Positions 58,936 through 64,000 of a DNA stretch of 64,000 nucleotides are shown here, one piece after another (within the stretch, counting starts at the first letter, position 1; every line of letters begins with the position of its first letter). The position numbers and the translations under genes are program-made. The notes below the pieces were generated by a model, which ran no database searches, had not been told where the DNA came from, and saw only the letters and a list, made by a program, of their open reading frames with translations. This DNA comes from Chromera velia (lineage: Eukaryota > Sar > Chromeraceae): NCBI GenBank assembly GCA_018398765.1, contig JAHBMJ010005857.1, positions 72,740 to 136,739 of the forward strand. The letters run 5' to 3'.

Positions 58936-59147
58936 AGATCGTGGAGGTTCTTCAGAGTGAAGATTTGGTTGATGCGTTCACAGCCAAGGGCCTCTACGAG
59001 ACGATGGAGAAGGCGACCGAAATTTCAGAGGACGAGGTGAAAAGGGAAATCGGGGTATCTATGGTCGGTCGGTCGGGCAGTCGGTGTGGGTGGATGAGAG
59101 AGCCCGTCTTTTCTTCTTTACCGACCAGGAGATCGTCCTGCTTTCCT

Positions 59148-59181
<34 letters not shown>

Positions 59182-59573
59182 TGTGTGTGTGTGTGTGTGT
59201 GTGTGTGTTCCTGTCCTTTCTTTCTTTCTTTCTTTCTTCCTTCCTTTCTTTATTTATTTCTTTATTTATTTCTTTATTTCTTTCTTTCTTTCTTTCTTTC
59301 TTGCTTGCTTTCTTTCTTTCTTTCGTTCTTTCTTTCTTTCTTTCTTTCTTGCTTGCTTTCTTTCTTTCTTTCGTTCTTTCTTTCTTTCGTTCTTCCGTTC
59401 GTTCTTTCTTTCTTTCGTTCTTCCGTTCGTTTTTTCGTTCTGTCTTTCTATTTGTCTGTCTCAAAGTTTCTTTCTTTTGATTTTTTTCTCAACAGGAAAA
59501 AGAGGGAAAACAGGAAAGAAAGAAGTCACATTGTCTGTCTGTCTGTCGGTCGGTCTGTCTGTCTGTCTGTCTG

Positions 59574-59609
<36 letters not shown>

Positions 59610-60577
59610 AGTCGCTCTTTCTTTCTTTCTTTCTTTCTTTCTTTGTTTGTTTGTTTGTTTGTTTGTCTCTCTCTCTCTCTCTCCCCTCCCTCCCTCCCTC
59701 CCTCCCTCCCTCCCCCCCTCCCCTTTTTTGTTTCTTCCTTTCGGTCGGTCGGCCTGTCTGGTTGTATGTTTGTCCTGTCTTTTCTTGTCTTGTGAAAGTG
59801 GTGAGTAGCGTGTGACTTCAAGCCGCCACGCGAAAAATCAACTGGAGAGCAGAGGTAATGGCGCTTAAGTCTGTCTTCTTCGGGCCCCCCTCGGCGCTGT
59901 CTGATTGTTGTCGGTGGTTTCTTTGAGTGTCCGTTGTTGCATGATTGAAAGGAAAGAAGAAAGAAAAACAGGAAAAAAGAAGTCACATAGTCTTTCTCTC
60001 TCTATCTATCTCTCTTGCTTTCTTTTTTTTTGTTTTTTGTCGGAGCAGTGCCATGCCAAGCCGAGTCATTCGTTTGATCCGGTGGTAATCTTTCTGTCTG
60101 AAGGCAGTTCGGCGATAATTACTTCTCGTTCAGTTTTTCTTGTGGCGACCGCTTGCAAGCCCTTTCTTTTGTTCTCTTCTGTGTCCCTCAGAAAGACGGC
60201 AAAGTCGCCTCTTACATGCGTGGGTTGCTGGAACATCGAAACAGACTCAGGTCAGGTAGTTCTTCTCTCTCCCCCCCCATCCCCCCACACGATTACGTGT
60301 ACATGAGGAGGGCATGTTCTCAGAGCAAAGAGAATCTAGCATGCATTTGAAGATCTTTCTGGAGTATCCGCTCAACAGCATGCATGGCGTGGGGTCAGCA
60401 CAGGGAGAAGAGGGGAGCGGGGGAAAGGAAGGAGAGAAAAGGGAAGAGAAAGAGAAAGAGAGAGAGAGGGAGAGAGAGAGAGAAAGAGAAAGAGAGAGAG
60501 AGACAAAGAGAGACAAAAAGAGAAGAGAGAGAGAGACAAAGCGAGAGAGAAAGAAAGAGAAAGAGAGAGACAAAGAA

Positions 60578-60610
<33 letters not shown>

Positions 60611-60927
60611 AAGAAAGAGAGAAAGAAAGAGAGAGTTGAGGGAGTAAAGGCCTGGAAGGAAGGCATGTATCAAAAGAAGAGCATCTGATGCATATGACAC
60701 GAAGTCGCGACGAAACACTCGAGAGCATCAGGAGAAGGTGAATAAGTGGGGAGGGGGTTGAAGAAAGAAATTAAGGCATGGTGACCAGAGCGATTCAATG
60801 AATGAATGAATCAAGCAACCAAACAATTCACCAATCAATCAGTCAGTCAGTCAATCAATCGATCAATCAATCGATCAATCAATCGATCACAATCGATCAA
60901 TCAATCGATCAATCGATCAATCAATCG

Positions 60928-60961
<34 letters not shown>

Positions 60962-60990
60962 GAAGCAATTGATCGATCAATCAATCAATC

Positions 60991-61029
<39 letters not shown>

Positions 61030-61595
61030 GAAGCAATTGATCGATCAATCAATCAATCATTCAATCAATCAATCAATCAATCAATCAACCAATCAATCAG
61101 TCAATCAATCCATCAATCAATCAATCAATCATTCATTCATTCATTCAATCAAGCAAGCAAGCAAGCAATCAATCAATCAATCAATCAATCAGTGAATGAT
61201 CGGATGATTGAATGAAGGGCGGAAGGGAGGAATGAACGCTAGAATGAATGAAAGAATCAATTAATGAACGAACGCTTGAATGAAGAAATGAATGAATAAG
61301 TGATATTATGAGTGAGTGCGTGTGTGCTCGAGAGAACCAATATCCCATGAATGATAGAATGAACAAGTGAAACAGCAAACGAAAACTTTCTTGCATCAAC
61401 GAATAAATGGATGCAAGCAAGCAAAGAGCACATCAAACAAAAAAAAACGTATAATTGGAGCGTAAATTTTCTCTCAAATTTCAAATGTCGTCTTCTTGTT
61501 TCTTCTTGTTTGTTGCTTGCAGAAGACAAGTAGCATTCTTGCAGTATTTTCTGCGAGAAGCGCCCCAGGCGGCAGAAGAGTTTCAGAAAGGATGA
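55380..61595 (+). CDS. Thioredoxin-fold single-pass membrane protein (six exons, 811 aa)
   Basis: Exons 55380-56204, 56856-57060, 57382-58556, 58938-59036, 60192-60250 and 61523-61595; all GT-AG and phase-consistent, ending in TGA. The N-terminus is basic and hydrophobic (residues 1-55), a possible signal or targeting sequence. A thioredoxin-like domain spans the exon 2/3 junction: strand LVLLTTFD, active-site CPVC (residues 297-300), then REIIAGTPTYLFVYPKG with the cis-Pro after Thr. A 350-residue acidic Ser/Glu-rich region follows, then a membrane segment near 700-722 (SALSVCLFLALPFCWYQL) and an 89-residue helical tail. Probably a disulfide oxidoreductase of the secretory pathway or an organelle membrane; location is inferred. 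Exon 1 also has a folded-looking part (residues 120-175) that I do not recognise. Confidence 0.8.
56339..56615. repeat. CT/GT/GACAGA compound microsatellite in intron 1
   Basis: CT run (56339-56366), a GATATAGTCTCTC motif (56432), a second CT/GT run and then GAGACAGA and GAGACGGA units, within the first intron of the thioredoxin-like gene. Confidence 0.9.
56727..56807. repeat. (CAGT)n/(CAGC)n tetranucleotide array
   Basis: CAGT, CAGC and CAGT blocks in series shortly before the exon 2 acceptor at 56855. Confidence 0.9.
57255..57372. repeat. (GT)n with GGATGT interruptions
   Basis: Lies immediately before the exon 3 acceptor at 57381, where a pyrimidine tract would be expected; the run is TG rather than pyrimidine. 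Confidence 0.9.
58829..58935. repeat. (CT)n and (GT)n before exon 4
   Basis: CT run then GT run ending directly at the CAG acceptor of exon 4. Confidence 0.9.
59151..59722. repeat. Long pyrimidine tract (CT, CTTT, TCTG, CCCT)
   Basis: In intron 4: CT, GT, (CTTT)n with CTTG and CGTT variants, then at 59498 a purine-CACATTG-TCTG module, then TCTG, TTTG and CCCT arrays. A second purine-CACATAG-TCTT module lies at 59946-60005. Confidence 0.9.
60430..60640. repeat. (GA)n purine tract in intron 5
   Basis: About 210 bases of GA with AAAG and ACAAA interruptions, purine in the transcript. Confidence 0.9.
60832..61195. repeat. (TCAA)n array with GATC variants in intron 5
   Basis: Tetranucleotide TCAA/CAAT repeats with many GATC units and two near-identical 60-base stretches (60960-61020 and 61029-61089), so the array has a longer internal period too. 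Simpler GAATGAAT DNA follows to about 61300. Confidence 0.9.
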
Positions 61596-62432
61596 TGGTT
61601 CATATTGAGGATATCGTTCAATAAATTTTTGGACCTCTTATAGTAACCTCTACAGAATCGCATGTTTTGAAACATGAAGTGTTATTCTAGGCTATATTTT
61701 AGGTGTTAGTTAGTTAACCTTCCTGGAATCATTTGATTGATTGATTTAAAACTGAAATATATTAAATTGTGCTCTTTTTTTTTCAATCAATTTTTTTTAT
61801 GCCACTACAAAGGGTATAGCTAGTGTAGGCTAGTGTTATATAGTGCTACCTAGCGCTGGTTGTATGCAGGGTATAGTAGGGTACTGCAGTGTAGGCTCCA
61901 GAAGAGGTGGGCGATTTGCAGGCAACTAAGCAAGAAAGATTAGTTAATTGAAAAATTAGTTAACAACATTTCAGAATCATAGACATCCAATGATATCCAT
62001 TGTCTATCATTGTTATACATTGTGACTATTGACATTCATGCATAGACAGATAGACAGCCATACAGCCCGTTGCAGCCCTCAAATATGGTGGGCTGTTGCC
62101 CCAATGCCCCCACCCACCCCCCGCGTCGGGGGCGCTCGCACCCGGGAATGTTCAGCGGGCTCCGCCCCCCCCCCTTGGAGGCTTTCGCACAATTAACAGC
62201 CCATGCACCAGCTAGTCTCTGGCATTCTCTTGCCGCCATCTTGCCGCCACAACCATCACAACATATCAAATGTCAATCGTAGCCTTATTAAATTATTAAT
62301 ATATAAAAACGGTCATCTTTCATCATTGCATAGTTCCGTTGTCGAAACAGATCCGTGGATTTTTCCTTCTTGCCTCAATAGCTGAATCGAGCAACAGACC
62401 CTTCTAGCCCTCTGCCCCGACATCTTTTGATC
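61596..62432. promoter_or_regulatory. Intergenic region before the acidic-protein gene
   Basis: AT-rich to about 62060, then a GC-rich island at 62090-62185 with CCCCCCGCGTCGGGGGCGCT and a C10 run, about 300 bases before the next start codon. No gene seen. Confidence 0.4.
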
Positions 62433-63448
62433 ATGTCGGCCCCCGACGAAATTCTCCTCGGAAGCGACGGTACAAAGAGAGCAGCCGAGCGCAGTCCGGA
62501 GAGAAATGAGGATGAAGGCGGGGAGGGACTGACTTCAATCGCAGAGAATGGCGTGAAGAGGCAGAAAGTCGGTGAAACAGGCGAACGAGAAAAACTACCA
62601 GGCGAGGAGACGGGAAAGAAACAACTGCAAGATCTGGAGGGCGCCCGAATTCGAGTGCGGGTCAGTCAGACAACCAGCTCACCAGCTCGGCGGAGCCGAT
62701 TTGTGTCCATGTCATTTGATCGATCTGAGTGAAGAAACACCTTTAGACTTCGATTCATTGACTTTTGTGTCGACGTCTTCCTCTCTAGGTTTTTTTTTTT
62801 TTTCAGCCTCTCTGACTGTCTCTTTGCTATCTGTCTTCACGCTTTAATTCGGTCATGCATCCATGCAGTGGACTGTTTACGACGACGATTCTGACAAAGA
62901 AGGCGAAGAAGAAGACATAGTGGGCCCCGCGGGGATCCTGGCCGGCTACGCGGTGTGCGAGATGCTGGGCGGTTCGTTTGACTCATGCAAGCACTCGTTC
63001 ACGATGGGTAGAGCTGAAGAGAAGAAAGAAGAGAGAACAGACAGTGAGGAGAGCGGGAAGTCTTCTTCCACAGGGGTGGGTGAGACGAAGACGGGGAACA
63101 AACCAGAAACTGCAGCATTCACCGAAGATGACGGGAAAGAACACTTGGAGAAGGAGGAGAAGAAAGAGACAGACTTAAAGGCCTGGACAGTCTGGTGGCC
63201 CTGTACGCTCAAGTCCGCAGACAATGACGGAGAGGGCGACCAGTTTCCGATGGAGAGAGACGCAAAAGGGCAGAAGGTGTGGCTGGTAAGTCGTTTGTGA
63301 GTTTCTTTTTTAATTGTCGGTATGATCTTGGAGTGATCAGTTGGAGGGGGAAGGTCCGTGTGCGGGGGGTGGGGTGGGAGGATGGGAGGAGGTGGGGGTG
63401 CGTGTGTGTCTGTGTCTGTGTCTGACTTTCTCTCCCTCTCCCTTTCTG

Positions 63449-63497
<49 letters not shown>

Positions 63498-64000
63498 CGC
63501 GTATGCATCTGTGATCGTTCCTTTCTTGTCCTTGAAATGGCGTCGTCAGACAGACTGCATGTGGACATAACGCTCTTTTGCTTGCTACTCGTTCATTCAG
63601 ATCCTCTTTCTTTCACGAGTATGCTTTTTTTCTTCCTTTCATTCGCGGCCGGTCTCTCTGCAGGCCTGCTATGCTGACCACAACACTCCCATCGGGTTCA
63701 TGGAGGGGTCCAAGAACCGCGTCATCGTGTACGACTCGAGCTCCAATCCGGCAGAAGACAAGGGGGAGGAGAAAAGAGAACAGGAGACAGCAGCTGCGTG
63801 CGATGAAAAGACGACCACGAAGGAGAAGAAGAGCGAGAAGCAGCAGACGCCCCCGAGGAAATCGATCGTCCACCTGGACAAGGCGATTCCTGGAAAGCCT
63901 GTGGAGTGGCGGTTCGAGGACGAGGGCCCGCCGTATGAAGGAGGAAGGTCGGCTGGCTCGATTGGGAGGGAGGCATGGGGACAGGCAGGAGGGCATCCCA
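62433..64000 (+). CDS. Acidic, Lys/Glu-rich hypothetical protein, 5' part (three exons seen)
   Basis: Exon 1 62433-62660, exon 2 62869-63285, exon 3 from 63664 to the window edge or to a donor near 63948; all phase 0. The first ATG gives MSAPDEILLGSDGTKR. A VKRQK stretch near residue 50 could be a nuclear localisation signal. Exon 1 ends IRVR and exon 2 starts WTVYDDDSD; later come KAWTVWWPCTL, KVWLACYADHNTPIGFMEG and RVIVYDSSS. These Trp/Tyr-rich strands separated by charged linkers resemble Tudor or PWWP-type small beta barrels, but I cannot confirm a domain. Long Glu/Lys linkers are likely unfolded. Function unknown. Confidence 0.7.
63452..63501. repeat. (GT)n(GC)n microsatellite in intron 2
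   Basis: GT run passing into GCGCGCGCGC within the second intron of the acidic-protein gene; the alternating purine-pyrimidine sequence could form Z-DNA. Confidence 0.9.

Overview
This window is nuclear DNA from a eukaryotic protist. Genes are split by GT-AG introns, many of them long and packed with microsatellites, and there are three assembly gaps (N runs). The only lineage hints are a C3H zinc finger, a MORN-repeat protein and a small GTPase with predicted N-terminal acylation, and very SSR-rich introns. These would fit an alveolate such as a chromerid alga, but that is an inference with low confidence. No bacterial operon logic applies. I built the gene models by hand from reading frame, splice-site and phase agreement.

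Layout. 1-2493 (minus): the 5' part of a protein kinase gene that runs off the left edge. It is divergent from 3524-9578 (plus), a five-exon C3H zinc-finger protein whose finger is completed by a 30-nt micro-exon. 9579-15843 is non-coding, rich in microsatellites and small hairpins, with one gap. 15844-18802 (plus) is a decayed glycosyltransferase gene with a family-8-like C-terminal domain; an array of about 22 copies of a 52-bp repeat fills its intron. 18803-26215 is a transposon graveyard: a broken LINE (minus) flanked by inverted repeats, a MITE-like element and a second LINE tail. 26216-31075 (plus) is an apparently intact five-exon, 975-aa type II membrane protein with a glycosyltransferase-like DxD motif. 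31917-33692 (minus) encodes a protein with 17 twelve-residue repeats. 35200-38829 (plus) is a decayed Penelope-like retroelement with its GIY-YIG endonuclease in front of the reverse transcriptase (permuted order).

40026-43791 (minus) is a five-exon Ras-superfamily-like GTPase, head-to-head with 44734-46352 (plus), a nine-MORN-repeat protein; both begin with Met-Gly and look N-acylated. 46353-55379 is mostly AT-rich, with two MITE-like elements and a single-exon nitrilase-family frame (52603-53442, minus) that has one in-frame TGA exactly where the catalytic cysteine should be. 55380-61595 (plus) is a six-exon, 811-aa thioredoxin-fold membrane protein. 62433-64000+ (plus) is the 5' part of an unrecognised, probably nuclear, acidic protein.

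Functionally the window mixes signalling (kinase, GTPase), membrane-associated scaffolding (MORN), RNA or DNA binding (C3H), secretory-pathway glycosylation and redox (glycosyltransferase-like and thioredoxin-like proteins) with several transposon families. I see no gene cluster acting in one pathway. The points most worth checking are the permuted Penelope-like element, the TGA in the nitrilase frame, the micro-exon zinc finger, and a recurrent purine-CATATAG-TCTG module found in the introns of two genes.
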